Origin: JAAXHH01 sp965248395 | GTDB taxonomy: Bacteria > JAAXHH01 | Direction of reading: 5' to 3' | Assembly (NCBI GenBank): GCA_965248395.1 | Contig: OZ252103.1 | Span: 1,302,001 to 1,366,000, forward strand | Length of the DNA: 64,000 bases | Notes under the pieces: model-generated | Told to the model about the DNA's origin: nothing | The model's database searches: none | The model's input: the letters and a program-made list of their open reading frames with translations, nothing else | Shown here: one piece after another, positions 8,564 to 16,790 of the stretch | How positions within the stretch are numbered: position 1 is the stretch's first letter | Layout: each line of letters opens with the position of its first letter | Position numbers and translations under genes: made by a program

Positions 8564-9142
8564 ATGAATTGCGAATCCGTACTGAGACTGATCTATGAAT
8601 CCAACGACCGGGCGCTCACTCCTGACGAGCGCCGTTTGATGGATGTCCATCTGCCCGGATGCGAACGATGCCGGTCGGAACTGGCGTTGCTGAACGCCTT
8701 GATAGAGACGGTCGAGACCACCCCTGAGGAGCAACCTTCCGAAGCCTTCGCGCTCAATGTAATGGAAAGGCTGCCCTTGCCGGTGCGTTCCCACGGATTC
8801 ATGCCCGGCCTGGTCGTACAGCGCATCGCGCTTGCCATCGGGATGGCGGCCGCCACGTTGTTCTGGCTGTATTTCGCTCCAATTGCAGAATTCGCAGGAC
8901 GATTCATGCCAGTTCAGGAAGTTCTTAAACCTCTCTCGACTGCGATTCGCGACCTCCAGGCGTACATCCAGTCAACGGCCGGCGCCGCGGTGTCACGCCT
9001 CCCCGAACCGGTATCCTCTTCGGTCGACTGGGGCTCCCTGCTGGTGGTTGCCGCCACTCTGGTGGTTGGTTACATACTGGTACGCACCGCCGAAGCCTTC
9101 GAAGTCGGTGGTTCGAATCTTCAAACGGGAAAACGGTCCTGA
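8564..9142 (+). CDS. Zinc-finger anti-sigma factor
   Basis: A 192-residue protein. The N-terminal zinc-binding anti-sigma domain has the HxxxCxxC motif (HLPGCERC, about residues 29-36) with an upstream Cys at position 3. A membrane helix lies at about 88-105 (IALAIGMAAATLFWLYFAP) and a second near residue 160 (SLLVVAATLVVGYILV). It directly follows the sigma gene, the usual partner arrangement, and would hold the factor at the inner membrane. Confidence 0.85.
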   Translation: MNCESVLRLIYESNDRALTPDERRLMDVHLPGCERCRSELALLNALIETVETTPEEQPSEAFALNVMERLPLPVRSHGFMPGLVVQRIALAIGMAAATLFWLYFAPIAEFAGRFMPVQEVLKPLSTAIRDLQAYIQSTAGAAVSRLPEPVSSSVDWGSLLVVAATLVVGYILVRTAEAFEVGGSNLQTGKRS

Positions 9143-9336
9143 GTTCAGCCTCGTCCATCCTGGAACCGCACCACCCGTCGAACCGTGGAACCCACCGGTT
9201 TCCGCCCCTGGAACGGAACGCCCGCAACCCGCATACCTGTTGACTTTCCCCCCGTTTCTCGTTTTATTTCACCCGGTCGCATTCGATTTGCAATAAGGGG
9301 TTTTTCCAGTTTCCTGGATGACAACACGGGATTTTT

Positions 9337-11154
9337 ATGTCAACGGAAAATATCCGAAACTTCTCCATCATCGCGCATATCGACCACGGCAAGTCGACAC
9401 TGGCGGACCGTTTGCTGGAATTGACCGGCACGATATCCCCCTTTAAGATGCGCGCGCAGATGCTCGATAACCTCGACCTGGAAAGGGAGCGGGGAATCAC
9501 GATCAAGGCACACGCGATTCGCATGTCATATGAATCGCCGGAGGGACAGGCCTACTCCCTCAACCTGATCGATACCCCAGGTCACGTCGATTTTTCCTAC
9601 GAGGTCTCCCGCAGTCTCGCCGCCTGCGAGGGGGCGCTGTTGATCGTCGACGCGGTCCAGGGGATCGAGGCGCAGACGATCAGCAATCTGTACCTGGCCC
9701 TGGAGAACGATCTGACCATCATCCCGATCATCAACAAGATTGATCTGCCCAACGCCCGTGTCGATGTCGTTACGGGACAGATCGTGGATCTCCTGGGCAT
9801 CGAATCCGAAGAGGTCATCCTGGCCAGCGCGCGGGACGGAATCGGCATCGAACAGGTGCTCCAGGCCATCCTGGACCGTATCCCGTCACCGGAGCCGGAC
9901 GACGGCCCGTTGCGGGCTCTCATCTTCGATTCGATTTTCGATCAATACCGCGGCGCAGTGCCCTATGTGCGCGTCATGAGCGGCGAAATACGTCCGGGCA
10001 TGACCATCATGATGTGTTCCAACCGCAAGCGATTCGAGGTCGCTGAGACCGGCATTCTTCGTTTTGACAAGGCTCCCGTGGCCGCGCTCACGGCGGGGGA
10101 AGTCGGTTATCTTATTGGAAATATCCGAAACGTGGCGGACGCCAGCGTGGGGGACACGATCACCGATGCCTCGCGTCCCTGCGACAATCCTCTTCCCGGA
10201 TATCGCGAAGCCAAGTCAATGGTGTTCAGCGGTCTTTACCCGGTTGCTTCGGAAGACTACGAATCGCTTAAGGAGGCCCTGGAAAAATACCAGTTGAACG
10301 ACGCCGCCCTCTCGTACGAACCCGAAACCTCGATAGCGCTGGGATTTGGTTTTCGCTGCGGATTCCTGGGGCTCCTGCACATGGAAGTAGTACAGGAACG
10401 CCTCGAGCGGGAATATGGACTAACGATTCTGGCCACCATGCCCAGCGTCGAGTACCGGATCACCACCGCCGGAGGCGAGGTGCTCATGGTGGACAACCCG
10501 GCCGACATGCCCGACGCCTCGCTCATCGCCTTCGTGGAAGAGCCGTTCATCCAGGCGCAGATCGTGGTGCCGACCGACTACATTGGCAATATCATGAAAC
10601 TGACCCGGGATCGCCGGGGGATCTACAAGTCCATGGAATACCTCGACGCGAACCGTGTCGCCTTGCAGTATGAACTGCCGCTGGCGGAGATCGTCTTCGA
10701 TTTCTACGACCGGTTGAAATCGATCAGCCGTGGATACGCTTCCTTCGACTACGACTTCCTGGAATTCCGCGCCTCGCCCCTGGTCAGGCTGAACCTGCTC
10801 CTCAACGGCGACCTGGTGGACGCCCTTTCGATCATCATCCACAAGGACAAGGCCTATGAATGGGGTCGCGAACTTTGCCAGCGGCTGCGCAAGATCATAC
10901 CGCGGCAGATGTTCGAGGTCGCCGTGCAGGCCGCCATCGGGGGAAGGGTGATCGCAAGGGAGTCGATCCGTGCCCTGCGCAAGAACGTCACGGCCAAGTG
11001 TTATGGCGGCGATATCACCCGGAAGCGCAAACTTCTGGAAAAGCAGAAGGAAGGCAAGCGGCGCATGAAGCAGGTCGGTAACGTCGAATTGCCGCAGGAG
11101 GCTTTCCTTGCCGTGCTCGATATCCGGGGCGATAGAGCGGCCGTCGGCGGTTAG
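9337..11154 (+). CDS. lepA: Elongation factor 4 (LepA)
   Basis: A 605-residue translational GTPase, the family's usual length. GTP motifs are AHIDHGKST (G1), DTPGH (G3) and NKIDLP (G4). The LepA-specific C-terminus with AKCYGGDITRKRKLLEKQK and the closing VELPQEAFLAVL is present. The protein acts on stalled ribosomes by promoting back-translocation. lepB follows 21 bp later, the same lepA-lepB order as in many bacteria. Confidence 0.98.
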   Translation: MSTENIRNFSIIAHIDHGKSTLADRLLELTGTISPFKMRAQMLDNLDLERERGITIKAHAIRMSYESPEGQAYSLNLIDTPGHVDFSYEVSRSLAACEGALLIVDAVQGIEAQTISNLYLALENDLTIIPIINKIDLPNARVDVVTGQIVDLLGIESEEVILASARDGIGIEQVLQAILDRIPSPEPDDGPLRALIFDSIFDQYRGAVPYVRVMSGEIRPGMTIMMCSNRKRFEVAETGILRFDKAPVAALTAGEVGYLIGNIRNVADASVGDTITDASRPCDNPLPGYREAKSMVFSGLYPVASEDYESLKEALEKYQLNDAALSYEPETSIALGFGFRCGFLGLLHMEVVQERLEREYGLTILATMPSVEYRITTAGGEVLMVDNPADMPDASLIAFVEEPFIQAQIVVPTDYIGNIMKLTRDRRGIYKSMEYLDANRVALQYELPLAEIVFDFYDRLKSISRGYASFDYDFLEFRASPLVRLNLLLNGDLVDALSIIIHKDKAYEWGRELCQRLRKIIPRQMFEVAVQAAIGGRVIARESIRALRKNVTAKCYGGDITRKRKLLEKQKEGKRRMKQVGNVELPQEAFLAVLDIRGDRAAVGG

Positions 11155-11175
11155 CAAGCAGGAAGCCGACCAGTA

Positions 11176-11922
11176 ATGGATGGCGTCTTGCGAAAACAGA
11201 GAGGAAACGAGGTCTTGGCGAAGGGAAAATCCGTTCTTCGAGAATACACGGAAATCGTTCTATTCACCGTGATTCTCTTTGTCTTCATCAGGGCGGAGGT
11301 CGTACAGGCTTTCCGTATTCCGTCGGAATCCATGGAAGCCACCCTCCAGGTGGGTGATTTCCTGCTGGTCAACAAGTTCATCTTCGGTCCCGGTGTCCCC
11401 TTTACCGAAATACGTCTTCCCGCCTGGCGCGAACCGGAACTCGGCGACATCCTGGTGTTTCCGTATCCCCGGAATCCGGCGCAGATGTTTATCAAGCGGT
11501 GTATCGCCGTCGCCGGCCAGAAGGTGGAGATCCGGGACAAGGAAGTATACGTGGACGATGTGCTGTTGGATAACCCGCCGTACGTCAAGTTCGACGACCC
11601 TTCGGTCAGGGCAGCGACTCGAAGCACGCGGGACAACTGGGGACCCAAGATCGTACCGGCCGGCGCCCTGTTCGTCATGGGCGACAACCGGGACTACAGC
11701 TCCGACAGCAGATATTGGGGGTTCGTGGATACGAAGGACGTCGTGGGCAACGCCTTCATCATCTACTGGTCCTGGGATCGTCACCGCGACGATCCGGAAC
11801 TGGTGTGGCAATCATCCAGGCCCCTGGAGAGCGTCGCCTCCCTGGTCTACGTGCTGGGTTACAACGTCGTGCATGTTCCATGGCGCGTGCGTTGGAATCG
11901 CATCGGCAGACTGGTCATGTAG
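11176..11922 (+). CDS. lepB: Signal peptidase I
   Basis: A 248-residue inner-membrane serine protease that removes Sec/Tat signal peptides. There is one N-terminal membrane segment (about 25-42). The catalytic Ser is in PSESMEATL (Ser52) and the general-base Lys in FIKRCIAVAGQ (Lys107). The conserved GDNRDYSSDSRYWGFV motif follows (about residues 172-187). The start is uncertain: ATG 11176 is used, but a TTG near 11215 with GAGGAAACGAGG upstream is possible. It is probably co-transcribed with lepA. Confidence 0.95.
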   Translation: MDGVLRKQRGNEVLAKGKSVLREYTEIVLFTVILFVFIRAEVVQAFRIPSESMEATLQVGDFLLVNKFIFGPGVPFTEIRLPAWREPELGDILVFPYPRNPAQMFIKRCIAVAGQKVEIRDKEVYVDDVLLDNPPYVKFDDPSVRAATRSTRDNWGPKIVPAGALFVMGDNRDYSSDSRYWGFVDTKDVVGNAFIIYWSWDRHRDDPELVWQSSRPLESVASLVYVLGYNVVHVPWRVRWNRIGRLVM

Positions 11923-12065
11923 ACCGGAGAACCGGACACGCCCGGACAGGGCGGGTGAACAGGAGCAGCCTGGTCCTGTTCCGGGGCACGCGAGTCACCA
12001 GGAATCCTTGGTACCGTACGGTTTCCCTGGCGTATCCGCCGGGCGCGCATCGGGACGCAAACACA

Positions 12066-13199
12066 TTGACCGGTCTCTACATTCATATTCCCTTCTGTAC
12101 CCACGCCTGTCCGTACTGCGATTTTTCCTTTGAGCTGCTTAAAGAAGGTCGGGTGGACCGGTTGTTGACGGCCCTGGAGAATGAGGCTGAGCGTCGAGGC
12201 CGGGAATCACCGTGGCCCGATACCATCGTCGAGACGATCTTCCTGGGAGGCGGCACCCCCACCTGCCTCACGGACCGCCAGCTGGACCGCGTCTTCGGGC
12301 TGGTCCATGATCATTTCCACGTCGACCCCGACGCTGAAATCACGGTAGAAGCCAACCCCGAAACCGTTAGAACCTCCAAACTGCAACGGCTTCGCAGTCT
12401 GGGGGTCAACCGGCTCAGTATCGGCGTCCAGTCGTTTTCCGATGAAATCCTGCAACATCTCGGGCGGTGTCATACGGCGGATCAGGCCGTACAGGCGTTC
12501 AGCCTCGCGCGGGACGCGGGCTTCGAAAACATCAATCTCGATCTCATGTTCGGCGTGCCAGGCCAGGCCGCGTTGGACTGGGCGAACACGCTGGACCGCG
12601 CGGTTACCCTGGATCCGGAGCACGTGTCGATCTACGGTTTGACGGTCGAACCTGGTACGGCCTTCGCCCGGATGGAGGAGGAGGGCCGGCTTGACCTGCC
12701 GGATGAAGAACTTCACGTCGGATACTACTACCAGGCGCTTGACCGCTTAACCGCAGCGGGTTACCGGCACTACGAGGTTTCCAACCTGTCGAAGCCCGGC
12801 GTTGAATGCAGGCACAATGTATCCTGCTGGAACGGGGGCGAATACCTGGGACTGGGGCCGTCGGCCCACTCGCACACGGGAGGGCGGAGACAGGCCAACA
12901 CCCGCAGCCTCGCTGATTACCTGTCGGCCATGGAAAAGCGTGGACAGGCCGTAGAACTGGACGAAACGCTCACGGAAGACGAACGTATTCACGAGTACAT
13001 CCTGTTGAGCCTGAGGTCTATCGAGGGCATGGACACCCGGACCTTCCGAGACCGGTACGGACCCGAAGCCATGGGGAAACGAGACCCGGCGATCCACACC
13101 CTGACCGAGGAGGGGTTGCTGGCGAGGCGCGGTTCGCGGCTTTGCCTGACTCGAAAGGGCCTGGCCCTGGCGGATAGCGTTTGCGAATACCTCATGTAG
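12066..13199 (+). CDS. hemW: Radical SAM protein HemW (heme chaperone, formerly HemN-like)
   Basis: I choose TTG 12066, giving TGLYIHIPFCTHACPYCDF at the N-terminus and 377 residues, the family's normal length. Longer in-frame starts add 30-110 residues overlapping or near lepB with no conserved sequence. The radical-SAM cluster motif is CTHACPYC (CxxxCxxC), followed by LGGGTPTCL and INLDLMFGVPGQ. The C-terminal HemW domain is present. HemW inserts heme into respiratory enzymes and lacks coproporphyrinogen oxidase activity; the CxxxCxxC without a fourth Cys fits HemW rather than HemN. Confidence 0.93.
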   Translation: MTGLYIHIPFCTHACPYCDFSFELLKEGRVDRLLTALENEAERRGRESPWPDTIVETIFLGGGTPTCLTDRQLDRVFGLVHDHFHVDPDAEITVEANPETVRTSKLQRLRSLGVNRLSIGVQSFSDEILQHLGRCHTADQAVQAFSLARDAGFENINLDLMFGVPGQAALDWANTLDRAVTLDPEHVSIYGLTVEPGTAFARMEEEGRLDLPDEELHVGYYYQALDRLTAAGYRHYEVSNLSKPGVECRHNVSCWNGGEYLGLGPSAHSHTGGRRQANTRSLADYLSAMEKRGQAVELDETLTEDERIHEYILLSLRSIEGMDTRTFRDRYGPEAMGKRDPAIHTLTEEGLLARRGSRLCLTRKGLALADSVCEYLM

Positions 13200-13241
13200 C
13201 TCGGCCGCCTGGTCGAAACACAAACCGAAAGAGACGGAACC

Positions 13242-14330
13242 ATGAAGAAAATCAGGGTAGGGATCCTGTGCGGGGGCAGGTCGGCGGAACACCAGGTCTC
13301 GCTCCAGTCGGCCAGGAATATCATCGACGCTATCGACCGGTCCCGGTACGAGGTAGTCCTGATCGGCATCGATCGCACGGGACAGTGGCACCTGGGGGAT
13401 TCGGCGGAATTCCTGCTCAATCCTCACGATCCGAAGCTGATCTCCCTGAACCGCCTTAGTGAAACCATTGCCCTCGCTCCGGGTGCGGCCAGTGACCAGA
13501 TGATGACCAGGAAAACGCACCGGCCGGCAGGAAACATCGATGTCATTTTCCCCGTCCTCCATGGACCCTTCGGCGAGGACGGCACGGTACAAGGCCTGTT
13601 GAAGCTTGCCAACCTGCCCTTCGTGGGATCCGGTGTCCTGGGTTCGGCGGTATCCATGGACAAGGACGTAATGAAGCGTCTGTTGCGGGATGCCGGCATC
13701 GCCATCCCCGATTTCATGACGATCGCGTCCGCCGACAGGGACCAGGTCGATTTCAATGCCGTCCGCGGCCGCCTGGGCATGCCGTGCTTCATAAAACCCG
13801 CCAACATGGGTTCTTCCGTTGGCATTACCAAGGCCCAAGATGCCGACGGATTCGAAGCAGGGATCCGGGAGGCATTTCGGTACGACCGGAAGATCCTGGT
13901 AGAGGAATTCGTGAACGGCCGCGAGATCGAATGCGCGGTGCTGGGGAATGCCCGGCCCGAGGCTTCCGGCCTGGGCGAAATCCGGCCCACCCACGAGTTC
14001 TATTCCTACGAGGCCAAGTACATCGACGAGGACGGCGCCGTGCTGGAGATTCCGGCCGCGCTGCCGCCCGAACTCACGGAAAGAATCCGTGCGACCGCCG
14101 TGGAAGTCCACCGGGCGCTGGCCTGCGAGGGCATGTCTCGGGTCGACTTTTTCCTTAGGGAGGACGGTGAAGTCCTGGTAAACGAACTCAATACCATACC
14201 CGGTTTCACCCGGATCAGCATGTTTCCCAAGCTGTGGGAAGTCGCCGGAGTCTCTTACGGCGACCTGATCGACAAGTTGATCCAGCTCGCGCTGGAACGG
14301 TTCGAGGAAGAGAAGTCGCTAGAAACGTAG
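13242..14330 (+). CDS. ddl: D-alanine--D-alanine ligase
   Basis: A 362-residue ATP-grasp enzyme making the D-Ala-D-Ala dipeptide of peptidoglycan. Motifs: GGRSAEHQVSL at the N-terminus (substrate site), HGPFGEDGTVQG (about 108-119), KPANMGSSVGITK (about 184-196), ILVEEFVNGREIE (about 217) and the metal-binding end VNELNTIPGFTRISMFPKLW. A GAGACGGA sequence precedes ATG 13242. The gene shows the organism makes a conventional wall. Confidence 0.97.
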   Translation: MKKIRVGILCGGRSAEHQVSLQSARNIIDAIDRSRYEVVLIGIDRTGQWHLGDSAEFLLNPHDPKLISLNRLSETIALAPGAASDQMMTRKTHRPAGNIDVIFPVLHGPFGEDGTVQGLLKLANLPFVGSGVLGSAVSMDKDVMKRLLRDAGIAIPDFMTIASADRDQVDFNAVRGRLGMPCFIKPANMGSSVGITKAQDADGFEAGIREAFRYDRKILVEEFVNGREIECAVLGNARPEASGLGEIRPTHEFYSYEAKYIDEDGAVLEIPAALPPELTERIRATAVEVHRALACEGMSRVDFFLREDGEVLVNELNTIPGFTRISMFPKLWEVAGVSYGDLIDKLIQLALERFEEEKSLET

Positions 14331-14389
14331 CCCATGGCCCGACGGCTGCCTGGCGGGGAAAGCGAGGCGCGGGCTGTTCCGGATATCGC

Positions 14390-14418
14390 TTGACACGGTG
14401 GCGGGTCACGGTTAAAAT
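14390..14418 (+). promoter_or_regulatory. Sigma-70 promoter of tRNA-Gly
   Basis: A perfect -35 TTGACA (14390-14395), a 17-base spacer and -10 TAAAAT (14413-14418), ending 36 bases before the tRNA. This shows the housekeeping sigma factor of this organism uses the standard consensus. Confidence 0.8.
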
Positions 14419-14454
14419 ACGGTGAACAACGACCATCCCGGTCCTGTTTTCCCC

Positions 14455-14527
14455 GCGGGAATAGCTCAGTTGGTAGAGCATCAGCTTCCCAAGCTGAGGG
14501 TCGCGGGTTCGAGCCCCGTTTCCCGCC
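14455..14527 (+). tRNA. tRNA-Gly (anticodon CCC)
   Basis: A cloverleaf folds fully: acceptor GCGGGAA/TTCCCGC, D arm with AGCTCAGTTGGTAGAGC, anticodon stem TCAGC/GCTGA enclosing TTCCCAA (anticodon CCC at 14488-14490), 5-base variable loop and a T arm with TTCGAGC. CCA is not encoded, and the discriminator base appears to be C rather than the usual U of bacterial tRNA-Gly. Confidence 0.95.
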
Positions 14528-14580
14528 TGTCTGTCCTGTGGTTTACCGATCGCAGGGCGTTTTCTTTTAAGGAGGTTCCC

Positions 14581-15195
14581 GTGCGCTGGTCGGCGGTCTG
14601 CCTGGGAATGGTCATCTCGGCGTTGCTGTTCGTCCGATGCGGTTCCAAGACCATGCAGTTCCCGGATTCGCTCAATACACCCGAGGCCGAATACGCGAGG
14701 GCGCTGAGTCTGCTGGAATCAGGCGCACTTGACGAAGCTGAAGCGGCGCTGCGCAGAACGATGCAACTCGATGAAGGTTACGCGCCGGCATATGTGGGGA
14801 TGAGTCGACTGTTCTTCGAACGGGGTGATGTGAAGGAGGCGATCCGTTACATTCACATGGCCAGGACACGGGATGTCGACTACGTGCCCTGCTGGCTGAT
14901 GGCCGCCCGCCTGTACGACGCCTCCGGGCAGTACCAGGCGGCGGTAAACGAGTTCCGGGAGGCGATCTCCAGGGACAAAGATCAATTGTGGGCCGTGGAA
15001 AGCTACTTCGATCTGGGCCGCACCCTGGAAAAGCTGGATGAACTGGAAGAAGCCCACGAAGCCTACATGGAGGCGATCTCCCTGGACCCACTTCATCTCG
15101 AGGCTCGTGCCGGGGTCACGCGTATCTGGAAGACCCTTGGCCCCGAATTCCTGATGCGGCTGCGTTACGAGAACCGGGACATCATCCTGCCGTGA
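14581..15195 (+). CDS. TPR-repeat protein, probably membrane-anchored
   Basis: The start is GTG 14581, with a near-perfect AAGGAGG 5 bases upstream; longer readings would run through the tRNA. The 204-residue protein has an N-terminal hydrophobic segment (VCLGMVISALLFVRC) that may be a signal peptide or atypical lipobox (Arg before Cys). About four tetratricopeptide repeats follow (ARALSLLESGALDEAEAAL, PAYVGMSRLFFERGDVKEAI and similar). TPRs mediate protein contacts; partner unknown. Confidence 0.75.
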   Translation: MRWSAVCLGMVISALLFVRCGSKTMQFPDSLNTPEAEYARALSLLESGALDEAEAALRRTMQLDEGYAPAYVGMSRLFFERGDVKEAIRYIHMARTRDVDYVPCWLMAARLYDASGQYQAAVNEFREAISRDKDQLWAVESYFDLGRTLEKLDELEEAHEAYMEAISLDPLHLEARAGVTRIWKTLGPEFLMRLRYENRDIILP

Positions 15196-15267
15196 CGGGT
15201 ATCGACCGCCCGGAAAGGCGCGCCAAAGCTCGCGGCGGCGGAATACCGGGCAGCCCGGGCAGCTCGG

Positions 15268-16083
15268 TCAGGAAATCTCCTCGATAACACCCTGGATGTA
15301 CTTTACGGAGCGTTCCAGCGCTTCGCGCCTCTCCTCCCCGCTGTCTCCCGTAATACCGCATTCATAGGCCAGGTACCCGTCGAACCCGATGTCCCTGAGG
15401 GCGGACAGCCCGGCCATCCAATCGATGTCGCCGGTGCCCGGCTCCAGGCGCGTATTGTCGGCCATGTGCACGTGACCGACGTATCGGCGTCCGGCCCTGC
15501 GCAGGGCGGCGGGGGTGTCCGTCTCCTCGATATGCATGTGGAAGAAATCGCAAAGCAGGCTTGCCGATGGGGGGTCGCCGGCCCTTTTGATGATTTCGAT
15601 GCCCCGGTCCTGCTGTCTCAGCAGGTGCTCCTCGTAACGGTTCAACGGTTCCAGCAGTACCTTCGTGCCCTGCTCCGCGGCGAATTCCGCCAGGTCCCGA
15701 ACAATTTCCGTCAGCAACTGCATTTCCAGGGTGATTGCGTCGGCCACCGGCGTGAGATCCGGAATGCGCGGCGGCCCGAAAATGGGTGGCAGGATCAGGC
15801 CGACGGCCCCGAAGTGCCCGCACACCTCCAGGTTTTCCTTGGCCTCGGCGATGCTGTGGTTTCTCTTCTCGGGATCGGGATCAAGAAAGTCGAATGTCGA
15901 CTGCCCGCATAACGATACCAGTCGTATATGGCGATTCCGGAGCGCGGTTTCCAGTTCTTCGATCCGCCCGTCCGGCCCCCGTCCGGAGATTTCGAGGCCC
16001 TCGACCTTCAAGGCTTCGGCATAATCCAGTTTTTCGTTTAAGCTGTCCCCGGGGAGCAGGCCCTCCTGCAGAGCGATTTTCAT
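15268..16083 (-). CDS. Sugar-phosphate isomerase/epimerase-like TIM-barrel protein
   Basis: A 271-residue xylose-isomerase-like (AP endonuclease family 2) barrel. Typical metal-site segments are seen: VLLEPLNRYEEHLL (about 142-155, Glu), LLCDFFHMHIEE (Asp and His), VGHVHMADN (His) and GYLAYECGI (Glu). AAGGAA lies 6 bases before ATG 16083. It is the last gene of a minus-strand operon with a PhyH-type dioxygenase (9-bp gap) and a sugar-acid dehydratase, so a role in carbohydrate breakdown is likely. The substrate is unknown. Confidence 0.82.
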   Translation of the reverse strand: MKIALQEGLLPGDSLNEKLDYAEALKVEGLEISGRGPDGRIEELETALRNRHIRLVSLCGQSTFDFLDPDPEKRNHSIAEAKENLEVCGHFGAVGLILPPIFGPPRIPDLTPVADAITLEMQLLTEIVRDLAEFAAEQGTKVLLEPLNRYEEHLLRQQDRGIEIIKRAGDPPSASLLCDFFHMHIEETDTPAALRRAGRRYVGHVHMADNTRLEPGTGDIDWMAGLSALRDIGFDGYLAYECGITGDSGEERREALERSVKYIQGVIEEIS

Positions 16084-16092
16084 TTCGTTTCC

Positions 16093-16773
16093 TTACGATT
16101 CTTTGTCGATGAATATCGAGTTGGACCAGCCCGTCGAAGTATCGGGTACATCCGCGTTTCGGTAGGTGGGAATGAATGACCAGCGTTCCTGGCCGGAACG
16201 ATTCGGATAGGAACTGTGCAGCAGTCTGTCGTGAAACACCAGGACGTCTCCGCATTTCATCTCCACGTCCACCATTTCCTCGCCCTTCAGTTCATCGACC
16301 GAAACGCGGTTGGTGAATCCCCTGGCGTCCTGGACCGACGCATGATCGCGCGTCTGACGGTGGGAACCGGGTATGACCCGCAGGCAGCCGTTTTCCGGTG
16401 TCGCATCTTCCAGGGCGATCCAGGCGGAGTACTTGGTCGAACCGCCCCAGTAAGCCTGGTCCTGGTGCCAGGGCGAAGCGAAATGGACCCTTGGAGATTT
16501 GAAGACCGGTTTCGCGCTGAGGAACTCGATGCGGGGTCCGACCAGCGGCCGCAGGATCGACACCATACGCGGATCGCAGGAAATCGCTTCGAACATGGAG
16601 GGTATGGTGTCGCACTTCCACACGAATACACCGGAAGGACCTGTCCGGCTTTCCACGAGTTCCTTCGCCGCGGTCTTGCACGCCGCCATCTCGTCCACGG
16701 AGAATACGGACTCGGCGAAGTGGTAACCGTTTTCAGCAAACGATGAAACGGCTTCGTCAGAAGCATTCAGCAT
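16093..16773 (-). CDS. Phytanoyl-CoA dioxygenase (PhyH) family protein
   Basis: Fe(II)/2-oxoglutarate-dependent oxygenase of about 226 residues. The iron triad is recognisable: HQDQAYW (His-x-Asp, about residues 112-118) and the distal His in LVFHDRLLHSSYPN, followed by a likely 2-oxoglutarate Arg in NRSGQERW. ATG 16773 is chosen because GAGGAGG lies 5 bases upstream; the open frame extends upstream only as non-conserved sequence overlapping the dehydratase. Members hydroxylate diverse small molecules, so the name does not imply phytanoyl-CoA. Confidence 0.85.
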   Translation of the reverse strand: MLNASDEAVSSFAENGYHFAESVFSVDEMAACKTAAKELVESRTGPSGVFVWKCDTIPSMFEAISCDPRMVSILRPLVGPRIEFLSAKPVFKSPRVHFASPWHQDQAYWGGSTKYSAWIALEDATPENGCLRVIPGSHRQTRDHASVQDARGFTNRVSVDELKGEEMVDVEMKCGDVLVFHDRLLHSSYPNRSGQERWSFIPTYRNADVPDTSTGWSNSIFIDKES

Positions 16774-16790
16774 GGAAGCCTCCTCGTATG

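Noticed and set aside
12747..14111. 454-codon minus-strand frame
   Set aside because: Shadow of hemW and ddl in GC-rich DNA; no recognisable domain.
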